Translations under genes and position numbers: made by a program
Source: an uncultured Tidjanibacter sp.
Lineage (GTDB): Bacteria > Bacteroidota > Bacteroidia > Bacteroidales > Rikenellaceae
Direction: 5' to 3'
DNA: 64,000 nucleotides
Assembly (NCBI GenBank): GCA_947852905.1
Contig: CANTVF010000008.1
Span: 1-64,000, forward strand
Shown: in pieces, positions 34,688 to 43,984 of the stretch
Numbering within the stretch: the first letter of the stretch is position 1
Layout: each line of letters starts with the position of its first letter
Notes under the pieces: generated by a model
The model's input: the letters and a program-made list of their open reading frames with translations, nothing else
Database searches by the model: none
What the model was told of the DNA's origin: nothing

Positions 34688-35917
34688 ATGACCGACATAA
34701 AGATATCCGATTTCGACTATCCGCTTATGGAAGACCGCATAGCCAAATTCCCGCTCGACGAGCGCGACCGCTCGCGTCTGCTCGTATACCGCGGAGGCGA
34801 CATATCGCAGACGGTATTCGGTAAAATAGACCGGGAACTGCCCGTGGGCGCAACGCTCGTATTCAACAACACGAAAGTGATCCGCGCAAGGATAGTAATG
34901 CATAAGCCCAGCGGAGCCCGTATCGAGATATTCTGCCTCGAACCGGCCGAACCGGCCGACTACGAACGCGCTTTCGCCGTCCGCGGAGAGTGCCGGTGGC
35001 ACTGCATCATAGGCAACCTGAAAAAATGGAAGGACGGCCCGCTTTCGATCCGTTTCGACATCGATGGAACGCCCCACCTCATGGAGGCGTGGCGCGAAGA
35101 TACCTGCGGCATGGAACACATAGTCCGTTTCCGCTGGGATGCCGACCTCGCTTTCGGACAGTTGCTCGAACTGCTCGGCCGCATACCTATCCCGCCGTAT
35201 CTCGGCCGCGAAAGCGAAGAGATAGACAACACCCGCTACCAGACAGTCTATTCGCGCATGGAGGGGTCGGTCGCCGCTCCCACCGCAGGTCTTCACTTTA
35301 CAGATGAACTGCTCGACAAACTACGCGACAAAGGATTCCGCACAGAAGAGGTAACGCTTCACGTAGGCGCCGGGACATTTCTTCCGGTCAAGACCGACGA
35401 TCCCCGCCAGCACCCGATGCACACGGAACATTTCGAGGTGACGCTCTCCACGATAAGACACCTTGCCGCGATACACGACCGGGAGCGTACCATAGCGGTA
35501 GGCACCACATCAGTACGCACTTTGGAGTCGCTGCCGGTGCTGGGCTACAGAATCATGACCGGAGGCACCCCGCATGCCGACGAGCCGATAGGCCAATGGG
35601 AGGCATACGACATACCGGAAACATATTCCGGACGGGAACTGCTCGAAGAACTGGCCGGATATATGGAACGCAACGACATGCGGAGCATCAAGGCCGCCAC
35701 ACGCATAATGATAATGCCCGGATTCCGTTACCGCACGGTGGACGGTCTCATAACCAATTTCCATCAGCCCAAAAGCACTCTGCTGCTGCTCGTGTCGGCA
35801 TTCATAGGCGAGGACTGGAAGCGCATATACGACTATGCGCTGGCCGAAGGATTCCGCTTTCTGAGCTACGGCGACAGTTCGCTGCTGCTCAGACGTCCCG
35901 AAACCGTGGCCAAATAA
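34688..35917 (+). CDS. queA: S-adenosylmethionine:tRNA ribosyltransferase-isomerase
   Basis: This enzyme adds the ribose-derived ring of SAM to preQ1 in tRNA on the way to queuosine. The sequence shows the family start (KISDFDYPLMEDRIAKFPLDERD), FNNTKVIRAR, the TAGLHFTDELL and HVGAGTFLPVK signatures, TTSVRTLE and FHQPKSTLLLLVSAF. The start at 34688 matches the family N-terminus; ATG codons upstream would add a basic tail. It is the first gene of a plus-strand run with a lipoprotein and a YgiQ gene behind it. Confidence 0.95.
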   Translation: MTDIKISDFDYPLMEDRIAKFPLDERDRSRLLVYRGGDISQTVFGKIDRELPVGATLVFNNTKVIRARIVMHKPSGARIEIFCLEPAEPADYERAFAVRGECRWHCIIGNLKKWKDGPLSIRFDIDGTPHLMEAWREDTCGMEHIVRFRWDADLAFGQLLELLGRIPIPPYLGRESEEIDNTRYQTVYSRMEGSVAAPTAGLHFTDELLDKLRDKGFRTEEVTLHVGAGTFLPVKTDDPRQHPMHTEHFEVTLSTIRHLAAIHDRERTIAVGTTSVRTLESLPVLGYRIMTGGTPHADEPIGQWEAYDIPETYSGRELLEELAGYMERNDMRSIKAATRIMIMPGFRYRTVDGLITNFHQPKSTLLLLVSAFIGEDWKRIYDYALAEGFRFLSYGDSSLLLRRPETVAK

Positions 35918-35930
35918 AAACCCGTCCGAC

Positions 35931-36695
35931 ATGAATCCGACGTTTCCGAGCCTCATATTATGCGCCGTCCTGCTTACGGTCTGCTGCCGGCACACTCCAC
36001 AGGCCGGTTCCTCCGTATGGGACGAAGATGCCGCCCGCAGGAATTTCGAGGCAAGGCATGACCCCGAAACATGGGACATGCAACTGCTCGAACACGACAT
36101 CGAGAATCTCGGAAGCGAAGACGCATACATGCCGTTCGCGCGAAACGCATTCCCGGTTCCCGTCTACAATTCCATAATCGAGGAGAGTTTCACCGGTACC
36201 GGTAACATCATGACACCGGACAGGGAAACAGCCAAACACATCGGGGACAAGACCCTGCTGTACAACGCGTTTTTCAACAACCGGAATGTTCTGAACCGCG
36301 ATATGCTGCCCGACGGGATGAATAATGAGGTCTTCTTCATGATAATAGTCCTGACAGATTTCATCGACGAGGAAGGCAGTCATGCCGGCTCCGAAATAGT
36401 CTCACGCAACCATCCGGACATTATCGGTCAGGGCTATTTCCGCACCGTAAACCGGAAAATCGATTATGTCGCATTCATGACAGCCGAACGGCGACAATAT
36501 GCTATAGTCAACATGCGCCTGATGGATCTGGACCTCGGCCGGTGTATACTCGTCGCCCCCAGACGCGACGGATCATTACGCTTCCGGCAGGAAAAGATGC
36601 CGCTGATAGAATCTTCACAGGCAGACGCCTTTGCCGAAAAACTGCTCTCGCGCCCTGAAATAAAGAGATTCTTTCTCGACGAAGGCAATATATAA
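35931..36695 (+). CDS. Lipoprotein of unknown function
   Basis: This 254-residue protein has an N-terminal signal with a lipobox-like end (LLTVCC, Cys18 or 19). The mature part is acidic and mixed alpha/beta, with segments ESFTGTGNIMTPDRETAKHIG, EVFFMIIVLTDFIDEEGS and YVAFMTAERRQYAIVNMRLMDLDLG. No family is recognised. It starts 13 bases after queA and ends 18 bases before the YgiQ gene, so the three form an operon, but nothing links it to tRNA modification. Confidence 0.65.
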   Translation: MNPTFPSLILCAVLLTVCCRHTPQAGSSVWDEDAARRNFEARHDPETWDMQLLEHDIENLGSEDAYMPFARNAFPVPVYNSIIEESFTGTGNIMTPDRETAKHIGDKTLLYNAFFNNRNVLNRDMLPDGMNNEVFFMIIVLTDFIDEEGSHAGSEIVSRNHPDIIGQGYFRTVNRKIDYVAFMTAERRQYAIVNMRLMDLDLGRCILVAPRRDGSLRFRQEKMPLIESSQADAFAEKLLSRPEIKRFFLDEGNI

Positions 36696-36713
36696 ATCCA
36701 TACCCACGCAATC

Positions 36714-38702
36714 ATGCCGCACGGAAAATACAAATCGACAGACTGGCTTCCCACGACCGTCAAAGAGGTCGAAGCACTCGGCTGGGACTACATAGACGTC
36801 ATACTCTTTTCGGGTGACGCTTACGTAGACCACCCCTCGTTCGGCATCGCCGTGATAGGAAGGCTGTTGCAGGACGAGGGCTACCGGGTAGCCGTGGTGC
36901 CGCAACCCAACTGGCGCGACGACCTGCGCGACTTTCGCAAACTCGGCGCACCGCGGCTGTTCTTCGGAGTGTCGGCCGGGAGCATGGACTCCATGGTCAA
37001 CCACTACACGGCCAACAAACGCCTGCGCAGCGACGACGCATACACCCCCGGCGGCAAGGCCGGATTCCGCCCAGATTATGCCGTGACGACATATACGCGC
37101 ATACTGAAATCGCTCTACCCCAACAAACCGGTCGTCATAGGCGGTATAGAAGCGTCGCTCCGCCGCCTCACGCATTACGACTACTGGAGCGACACGCTCA
37201 AACCGTCCGTGCTGATAGAAAGCGGCGCCGACCTGCTCATGTACGGCATGGGCGACAAGTCTATAACGGACGTCGCCCGCGCGCTGAAAAACGGCTTCAA
37301 TGCCAAACTGTTGCGCAAACTGCCGCAGGTGGCTTTCGTGGCCGACCGCAGCTACGTCGAGAAACTCGACCCGCAGCGCACCGTCACGCTAAGATCGTTC
37401 GAGGAGTGCCTCGCCGACAAAAAGGCGTTCGCCGACAATTTCGTCCGCATAGAGACCGAAAGCAACCGTCTCGTACAGGAGATGACGCTGGTAGAACCTA
37501 CCGCCGACCGATACGTAGTGGTAACCCCTCCTTATCCGGCACTTACGGAAGAGGAGATAGACCGAAGTTTCGACCTGCCATACACGCGCCTACCCCACCC
37601 CCGCTACGACGGCAAAGGCGACATACCGGCCTACGAAATGATCAAATTTTCGGTCAACATGCACCGCGGCTGCTTCGGCGGCTGCAGTTTCTGCACTATC
37701 TCCGCGCATCAGGGCAAATTCATCAGTTCGCGCAGCGAACGTTCCATACTGGCCGAGGTAGGAAAGATAGCCGCAATGGAGGGTTTCCGCGGCAACCTTT
37801 CGGACATAGGCGGCCCTTCGGCCAACATGTACGGAATGGGCGGCCGCGACAAGACGCTTTGCACCCGCTGCACCCGTCCGTCATGCCTTCACCCACGCCT
37901 CTGCCCCAACCTCGACAATAGCCACGCCAGACTGCTCGCCCTGTACGGGAAGATAGTATCGCAGCCGGGGATCAGACATGCCTACATAGGCAGCGGCATA
38001 CGCTACGACCTGTTCGACCGCAACGACGGCGGCGAGTATCTGCGCGAAGTGGTAGTCAACCATACATCCGGACGTCTGAAAGTAGCTCCGGAACATACCG
38101 AAGACAACGTGCTGCGGCTGATGCGCAAACCGTCGTTCGACCTTTTCAGGGAACTGAACCGCGACTTCAACCGTATATGCAGCGAAAACGGGCTCAAATA
38201 CCAGCTGATCCCGTACTTCATTTCGAGCCACCCCGGCTGTACGGAGGAAGACATGAAACGGCTGTCGCAAATCACCCGTTCGCTCAATTTCCGTTTGGAA
38301 CAGGTGCAGGATCTCACGCCTACGCCCATGACGCTCAGTTCGGTGATGTTCTATACGGGCTTCGACCCCTACACCGGCAGGCCGCTGTACGTAGCGCGCA
38401 CGCAGGAGGACAAACGCCGGCAGAAAAGCTACTTCTTTCTCACCGGCGACCGTATGCGGCCCGGAAACGACGATCTGCGCCGCACCGGCGAAAGACACCC
38501 CAAACGCCACGCCGGCACACGGACAGATGCCGAACGGCACGCGGCAAAGGGCGCGACGAAACCACGCGGCACACGCAACGACGCACCGGTAAACTCCGCC
38601 TCCGGCCACACGAACGACAGACGGCTGGACGGACACCGGCACGGCAACCGGACGTTCAACCATAGCCGTACCTCCCCGGCGAAACGCAACAAAAACAAAT
38701 AA
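36714..38702 (+). CDS. YgiQ-family radical SAM protein
   Basis: This 662-residue protein has the YgiQ N-terminal region (TDWLPTTVKEVEALGWD, FSGDAYVDHPSFG, GGIEASLRRLTHYDYW) and the radical SAM cluster motif CFGGCSFC with MHRGC just before it, then the DUF3362-like region (TPTPMTLSSVMFYTGFDPYTG). It should bind a [4Fe-4S] cluster and SAM; the reaction of the family is unknown. The last 100 or so residues are low-complexity, rich in Arg, His, Thr and Asn, and may be disordered. It follows the lipoprotein gene by 18 bases. Confidence 0.92.
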   Translation: MPHGKYKSTDWLPTTVKEVEALGWDYIDVILFSGDAYVDHPSFGIAVIGRLLQDEGYRVAVVPQPNWRDDLRDFRKLGAPRLFFGVSAGSMDSMVNHYTANKRLRSDDAYTPGGKAGFRPDYAVTTYTRILKSLYPNKPVVIGGIEASLRRLTHYDYWSDTLKPSVLIESGADLLMYGMGDKSITDVARALKNGFNAKLLRKLPQVAFVADRSYVEKLDPQRTVTLRSFEECLADKKAFADNFVRIETESNRLVQEMTLVEPTADRYVVVTPPYPALTEEEIDRSFDLPYTRLPHPRYDGKGDIPAYEMIKFSVNMHRGCFGGCSFCTISAHQGKFISSRSERSILAEVGKIAAMEGFRGNLSDIGGPSANMYGMGGRDKTLCTRCTRPSCLHPRLCPNLDNSHARLLALYGKIVSQPGIRHAYIGSGIRYDLFDRNDGGEYLREVVVNHTSGRLKVAPEHTEDNVLRLMRKPSFDLFRELNRDFNRICSENGLKYQLIPYFISSHPGCTEEDMKRLSQITRSLNFRLEQVQDLTPTPMTLSSVMFYTGFDPYTGRPLYVARTQEDKRRQKSYFFLTGDRMRPGNDDLRRTGERHPKRHAGTRTDAERHAAKGATKPRGTRNDAPVNSASGHTNDRRLDGHRHGNRTFNHSRTSPAKRNKNK

Positions 38703-39243
38703 CTCACCGCCACGCCACCTATCCGACCGATTGCGGAGAACGGACACTATCCCGTACCATTTAACATGCAACAATCCGTACTCCGCACGCATGCTCCGAC
38801 AGGACAAGCACCGAAGATCTGTTCCGTTAAACCTCTCGACCCAAAACCGGTGCACACCTACGGAGAACGATAGCTATTACCGCAAAATAACAAGCCGACG
38901 ATAAACCGGAGCGACGCATGCAAGCGGACAGCACACATCGATTACCCAATAACGACGACCGTCTTTCCAAAATGATCCACTGCGGACGCACCTGAACTTA
39001 TCTCCCGAACATACTACAAACGCCGCAAAGCCACGACAACAGCCAATTCTTTCAGCATCTTCATTTACATGTTCACGATATTCGTCCGGGTTATCTAAAG
39101 AACACGGGTCGCACATTTTTCGTATCTTTACCGGGCGACAGACCGTGACGCACGAATACCGTCGCCCGGACAGTACGACTGCACGCCTACGGACACGACC
39201 GACGGCGTCGCGTACACCAAGCCGCACAACACAACATACCGAA
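38703..39243. other. Intergenic region upstream of dnaB
   Basis: About 540 bases with no gene. A TATCTTTA box at 39123-39130 is a candidate -7 element for dnaB, without a clear -33 partner. Confidence 0.45.
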
Positions 39244-40794
39244 ATGGCAAAAAGTTATACACCCAACCAGAACAACCGTCAGGCCTACGAGTCGCTCGCC
39301 GAAATACCCGGCACCCTGCCGCCGCAAGCCGTGGAACTCGAAGAGGCCGTATTGGGCGCGCTGATGCTCGAAGGCGACTGCATAACCACCGTACAGGAAT
39401 TCCTCTCTGCGGACGCATTTTACCTCGACGCCCACAAGACCATATTCAAGGCTATCGAGGAGCTGTCATCGGAGAACAAGCCCATAGACCTTCTGACAGT
39501 TACCGAGAAACTCAAGAAGCAAAAGAAACTCAAGGAAGTGGGCGGTGCGCCGTTCCTCGCCCAACTGACGCAGAAGGTGGCCTCGGCGATGAATGTCGAG
39601 TACCACTCCACCATAATCGCCCAGAAATACGTACAAAGGGAACTGATACGCGCATCGACGGAGATACAGCGCCGCTCCTACGACGAAAGCACCGACGTGA
39701 CCGACCTTATCGACTATGCCGAGGGAGAAATATTCAAGGTATCCGAGGGGCACATAAAACGGGACATACAGGACGCAGCGCTCGTCTTCGACAAGGCCAT
39801 GAAGGCCATAGAGGAGGCGCATGCCAAAGGAGGTACGATGAACGGCGTTCCGACGGGTTTCACCCATCTCGACAAACTCACGCTCGGCTGGCAGCCGTCC
39901 GACCTCATAATCATAGCCGCCCGTCCTTCAATGGGTAAAACTGCATTCGTACTCTCCATGGCTCGCAACATGGCCGTAGACCATGAAAAGGCTGTCGCCT
40001 TCTTTTCGCTCGAAATGAGCGCCGTACAGCTCATGATGCGACTCATAGTCGCCGAATCGGGACTTTCGTCGTCGGACATACGAAGCGGCAAACTGACCAC
40101 CGAACAGTGGCGCCACTTGGAACAGACCACGCGCGTACTGCCCACAGCTCCGCTGTTCATAGACGACACTCCTGCTCTGTCCATATACGAACTGCGCTCC
40201 AAGGCGCGCAGACTCAAGGCACAGCACGACATACAGATCATCATCATCGACTACCTCCAGCTCATGACCGGCAATGCCGACACGCGAGGCAACCGAGAAC
40301 AGGAAGTGGCCTCCATATCGCGAGGTCTGAAGGCCATAGCAAAGGAACTTAACATACCGATCATCGCGCTCTCCCAGCTCAACCGTTCGATAGAATCCCG
40401 TTCCGGACTAAAGAGGCCGCAACTATCCGACCTCCGAGAATCGGGAGCCATAGAGCAGGATGCCGACATAGTAGCCTTCATTCACCGTCCGGAATATTTC
40501 GGTTTCACTCAGGACGAAGACGGGCAACCCACGGCGGGCATGGCGGAAATAATCCTCGCCAAGCACCGTAACGGCGCCACCGACACGGTAAAGCTGCGAT
40601 TCCGGAAAGAACAGGCTCGCTTCCTCGACTACGACGAGGACGACATGATAAGCATCGACAGCAGCATGAACGCCGACGGCGACGACTACAATTCGCTCTC
40701 CGGAGCTGGAGCCGCAGCATTCGAAAGCGATCTGGGCAGCGGCAGCGCGTTCGGTCGTCCGATGAACACTTTCGAAGAGGATAGTCCGTTCTGA
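39244..40794 (+). CDS. dnaB: Replicative DNA helicase
   Basis: This 516-residue hexameric helicase unwinds DNA at the replication fork. It has the N-terminal DnaB domain (PPQAVELEEAVLGALML), Walker A (ARPSMGKTAF), Walker B (IIIDYLQLM) and the DLRESGAIEQDAD motif that contacts DNA and ATP. The start at 39244 (AKSYTPNQNN) is chosen because the upstream extension is arginine/threonine-rich and unlike the family. An acidic, serine-rich tail of about 50 residues follows the helicase core. No intein is seen. Confidence 0.95.
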   Translation: MAKSYTPNQNNRQAYESLAEIPGTLPPQAVELEEAVLGALMLEGDCITTVQEFLSADAFYLDAHKTIFKAIEELSSENKPIDLLTVTEKLKKQKKLKEVGGAPFLAQLTQKVASAMNVEYHSTIIAQKYVQRELIRASTEIQRRSYDESTDVTDLIDYAEGEIFKVSEGHIKRDIQDAALVFDKAMKAIEEAHAKGGTMNGVPTGFTHLDKLTLGWQPSDLIIIAARPSMGKTAFVLSMARNMAVDHEKAVAFFSLEMSAVQLMMRLIVAESGLSSSDIRSGKLTTEQWRHLEQTTRVLPTAPLFIDDTPALSIYELRSKARRLKAQHDIQIIIIDYLQLMTGNADTRGNREQEVASISRGLKAIAKELNIPIIALSQLNRSIESRSGLKRPQLSDLRESGAIEQDADIVAFIHRPEYFGFTQDEDGQPTAGMAEIILAKHRNGATDTVKLRFRKEQARFLDYDEDDMISIDSSMNADGDDYNSLSGAGAAAFESDLGSGSAFGRPMNTFEEDSPF

Positions 40795-40951
40795 TACAGG
40801 CCGCAATGCGCCTGAGTTATCGTAACGACCGTACCCACGATCCGCGGGCGGCATGTCAGAAACCGAAACCGACACCGATACGCACCACGCGCCGGCCTCC
40901 ACCCCCGACAAGCGGCCGAACGACATACCATAACGAAAACCATTCGGCGAT

Positions 40952-42487
40952 ATGTTCACCAAATGTTATGCAAGCACGCTGACGGGCATCGACGCCATGA
41001 CTGTCGAAGTCGAGGTCAACATAACCCCCGGTCTTGGCATGTTCCTCGTCGGTCTGCCCGACAATGCGGTACGCGAAAGTCAGGAGCGCATACGCTCCTC
41101 GTTCGCCAACTGCGGCCTGCACATGCCCGGCAAGAAGATAGTCGTCAACCTCGCTCCAGCCGACATACGCAAGGAAGGCACCGCTCTCGACCTTACGATA
41201 GCCGTGGCCATACTCGCAGCAGCCGGGGAAGTCTCCGACACCCTTACCTCGCAGTACATGATAATGGGCGAACTTTCGCTCGACGGCACACTGAAACCTA
41301 TCCGCGGCGCACTGCCCATGGCCGTCAACGCACGCGAGCGCGGATTCCGCGGCTTCATACTCCCTTCCGAAAACGCCGCCGAAGCCGCCGTGGTAGAGGG
41401 TCTCGAAATAATCGGCGCGGAATCGCTGCGTCAGGTGGTCGGATTCCTCAACGGAGAAATCGCCATACCGCCCACGCGCGAAATGCCGGACTCTCTGCCG
41501 GCAGCCACGCCACCGTATACGGAGGATTTCGCCGACGTCAAAGGACAGGCCCACGTCAAACGCGCACTGGAAGTGGCCGCCGCAGGAGGCCACAACGTAC
41601 TGATGATAGGATCGCCCGGATCGGGCAAGACCATGCTCGCCCGGCGGATGCCCTCCATTATGCCGCCCATGACGGCAGAAGAGTCGCTCGAAACCACCAA
41701 AATACATTCCGTAGCCGGCAAGACGGGTTGCAGCCGCGGACTGATAACGCAACGTCCGTTCCGCTCACCGCACCACCTCGCCTCGCGCGTTTCCATAATA
41801 GGCGGCGGCGCCAATCCCCTGCCGGGCGAAATATCGCTCGCCCACAACGGCATACTGTTTCTCGACGAGCTTCCGGAATTCGGCCGCAGTACGCTCGAAA
41901 TATTGCGCCAGCCGCTCGAAGACAAAAAAGTGGTGGTCACCAGAGCCAAATACAGTGTCGAATATCCGGCCAACTTCATGCTCGTGGCCGCCATGAATCC
42001 ATGTCCGTGCGGCTATTACAACCACCCTACGAAAGAGTGCTTATGCAGCGCCGGAAGCGTATTCAGATATATGAACCGCATATCCGGCCCTCTGCTCGAC
42101 CGCATAGACATGCACATAGAGGTGGTACCGGTAGCGCTGGACGAAATAGCCGACGACACGCCGCAGGAACGTAGCGCGGCCATTCGCGAACGCGTCGTCC
42201 GCGCCCGCAGCATACAGGAGGAACGTTTCCGCGACATGCCGGGCATCCATACCAACGCAATGATGAACTCCGCGATGATAAGACGTTTCTGTCCGCTCGA
42301 CGACAGTTGCCGCGCCATACTCTCGACAGCCATGGAGCGTCTGAATCTGTCGGCGCGCGCCTACGACCGGATAATCAAGGTAGCCAGAACGATAGCCGAC
42401 ATAGAGGGTGCGGAGAGAATCGCCACCGCGCACATAGCCGAAGCTATCAACTACCGAAGCCTCGACCGGGAGAACTGGGGACGCTGA
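40952..42487 (+). CDS. YifB/ComM-family Mg-chelatase-like AAA ATPase
   Basis: This 511-residue protein has the YifB N-terminal fold (TLTGIDAMTVEVEVNITPGLG), the ChlI-like AAA core with Walker A (GSPGSGKTMLARR), the Walker B region ILFLDELPEF and the PCPCGYYNHP zinc-like segment, ending in the usual LSARAYDRIIKVARTIADLEG-type helices. ComM of this family is a helicase that helps integrate incoming DNA during transformation. A comEC gene lies 1.5 kb downstream, which fits a role in DNA uptake or recombination, though many non-competent bacteria carry both. Confidence 0.93.
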   Translation: MFTKCYASTLTGIDAMTVEVEVNITPGLGMFLVGLPDNAVRESQERIRSSFANCGLHMPGKKIVVNLAPADIRKEGTALDLTIAVAILAAAGEVSDTLTSQYMIMGELSLDGTLKPIRGALPMAVNARERGFRGFILPSENAAEAAVVEGLEIIGAESLRQVVGFLNGEIAIPPTREMPDSLPAATPPYTEDFADVKGQAHVKRALEVAAAGGHNVLMIGSPGSGKTMLARRMPSIMPPMTAEESLETTKIHSVAGKTGCSRGLITQRPFRSPHHLASRVSIIGGGANPLPGEISLAHNGILFLDELPEFGRSTLEILRQPLEDKKVVVTRAKYSVEYPANFMLVAAMNPCPCGYYNHPTKECLCSAGSVFRYMNRISGPLLDRIDMHIEVVPVALDEIADDTPQERSAAIRERVVRARSIQEERFRDMPGIHTNAMMNSAMIRRFCPLDDSCRAILSTAMERLNLSARAYDRIIKVARTIADIEGAERIATAHIAEAINYRSLDRENWGR

Positions 42488-43024
42488 AACAACGGGAAAG
42501 TCATGCCGACGACTACGACAATAAGCATATCCACCGCATGACGGCCATACCCCACGGATATAATAAGGTATGACTATGATAGAGTCAAGCCGAAGGCACA
42601 CGCGACCGGCGAAACGCACGGACAACAATGGTATGTGACAAATCGCTTTCCGTAGCAATTAAGCCCATGTATCAGCAGCGTTTTTTCTGCGAAGCTCGAT
42701 ACGGCTGCAAACACGAAACAAGCCGCAAGGCCTACTGCCAGCCGACAGCACGAATGCAGCTCGGATTACGACTCAAGTCGGCGCAAACATGAATACCGAA
42801 CGGCAACGCCGACGACATGCTAACGGACAATGCTGCCGACCACAACAGTGCAACCAATATATAAAACACGGTTGACATACAGAATGCGACCGACGACAGC
42901 GCTTATGCAGACACGCGAAATACAGACATAGCCTTGCCGGACGATATACTATGTATTACGACAAACCGCATGCAAATGATAACTATAATTGTAGTCCAAT
43001 AGTCACGTACAAAAAAATACTCAC
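42488..43024. other. Intergenic region
   Basis: About 540 bases with no gene. A TATAATTG box near 42983 could serve the following DUF4261 gene. Confidence 0.4.
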
Positions 43025-43792
43025 ATGAACAAGGAAGATAATCAAACCGGAGCTTTCGTAGCCTTTGTGCTGTTATCCAAAAACCGTTGGGATAAAAAGA
43101 AACTTATAAACGATTGTAAAACCGATTGGAATATAGAATTGTCCGATAATGATAACGACAGCGACGACGATACTTTGGTGACCGTGACGGACGATATTAC
43201 ACTTGCGATAGCTCTTATGCCGGCTCCTGTCCCGAATGAAGAAGCGGAATATTATGCAAGCGCAAACTATATGTGGGAAAACGCAGTAGAAACGACCAAG
43301 AGCCATAAAGCGCATATTCTGGTTTCCGTGCTTGGAAAAGATACGGACTTGATAGACAGAGGAAGGTTGTTTACCAAAATCGTCTCTTCCTGTCTGAAAC
43401 AGGAAAATGCCATTGCCGTCTATACGGACGGAGCTGTGTTCCAACCCCAATTCTATAGAGAAGTCGCCTCATTCATGCGGCAAGACGAAGACGCATTGCC
43501 TATATTGGACTGGGTATGGTTCGGCGTATATCGTACAGACGAATATGCAGGTATATATACCTATGGAATGAGAAAGTTCGGAAAAGAAGAGATAGAAGTA
43601 TATGCCGCCAATGCCGACTTGAACGATATTCGCGACTTCCTATTGGATATAGCGACGTATGTTTTAGAATATGACGTGACTCTGAAAGACGGTGAAACCA
43701 TAGGCTTTTCGGAAGAACAAAAACTCGGCATCGCTCTTAGCGATGCGATTGCATTAGAAGGCAAGAGTTTGAAAATCGAATATCCACACTAA
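43025..43792 (+). CDS. DUF4261-domain protein
   Basis: This 255-residue acidic protein matches the DUF4261 layout: an N-terminal half with SHKAHILVSVLG and the C-terminal DUF4261 segment (DWVWFGVYRTDEYAGIYTYGMRKFGKEEIEVY, FLLDIATYVLEYDVTLKDGETIGFSEEQKL). The function is unknown. Its codon use is markedly more AT-rich than the comEC and yifB genes around it, and it stands alone with long spacers, so recent acquisition is likely. Proteins of this type often sit near contact-dependent toxin loci as putative immunity proteins, but no toxin is beside it here. Confidence 0.75.
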   Translation: MNKEDNQTGAFVAFVLLSKNRWDKKKLINDCKTDWNIELSDNDNDSDDDTLVTVTDDITLAIALMPAPVPNEEAEYYASANYMWENAVETTKSHKAHILVSVLGKDTDLIDRGRLFTKIVSSCLKQENAIAVYTDGAVFQPQFYREVASFMRQDEDALPILDWVWFGVYRTDEYAGIYTYGMRKFGKEEIEVYAANADLNDIRDFLLDIATYVLEYDVTLKDGETIGFSEEQKLGIALSDAIALEGKSLKIEYPH

Positions 43793-43984
43793 AATACGCA
43801 TACCCAGCAGATAAATCTACCCCCAATCCGAGTATCCGCCTAACCTTGGCCGCACATTTTTTCTTTACAGCCCAATACCGCGACAGACAGCCTACTCCGA
43901 CCTGCCCGGTAAAAGCATTACGCCGACAAGCAGATATTCTACTGGAAACCGTACGATAAGAAACCGACAACCGATACCGACACG

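Noticed and set aside
34121..34691. Open frames across RNase P RNA
   Set aside because: The stretch carries the conserved RNase P RNA blocks and its own promoter and terminator.
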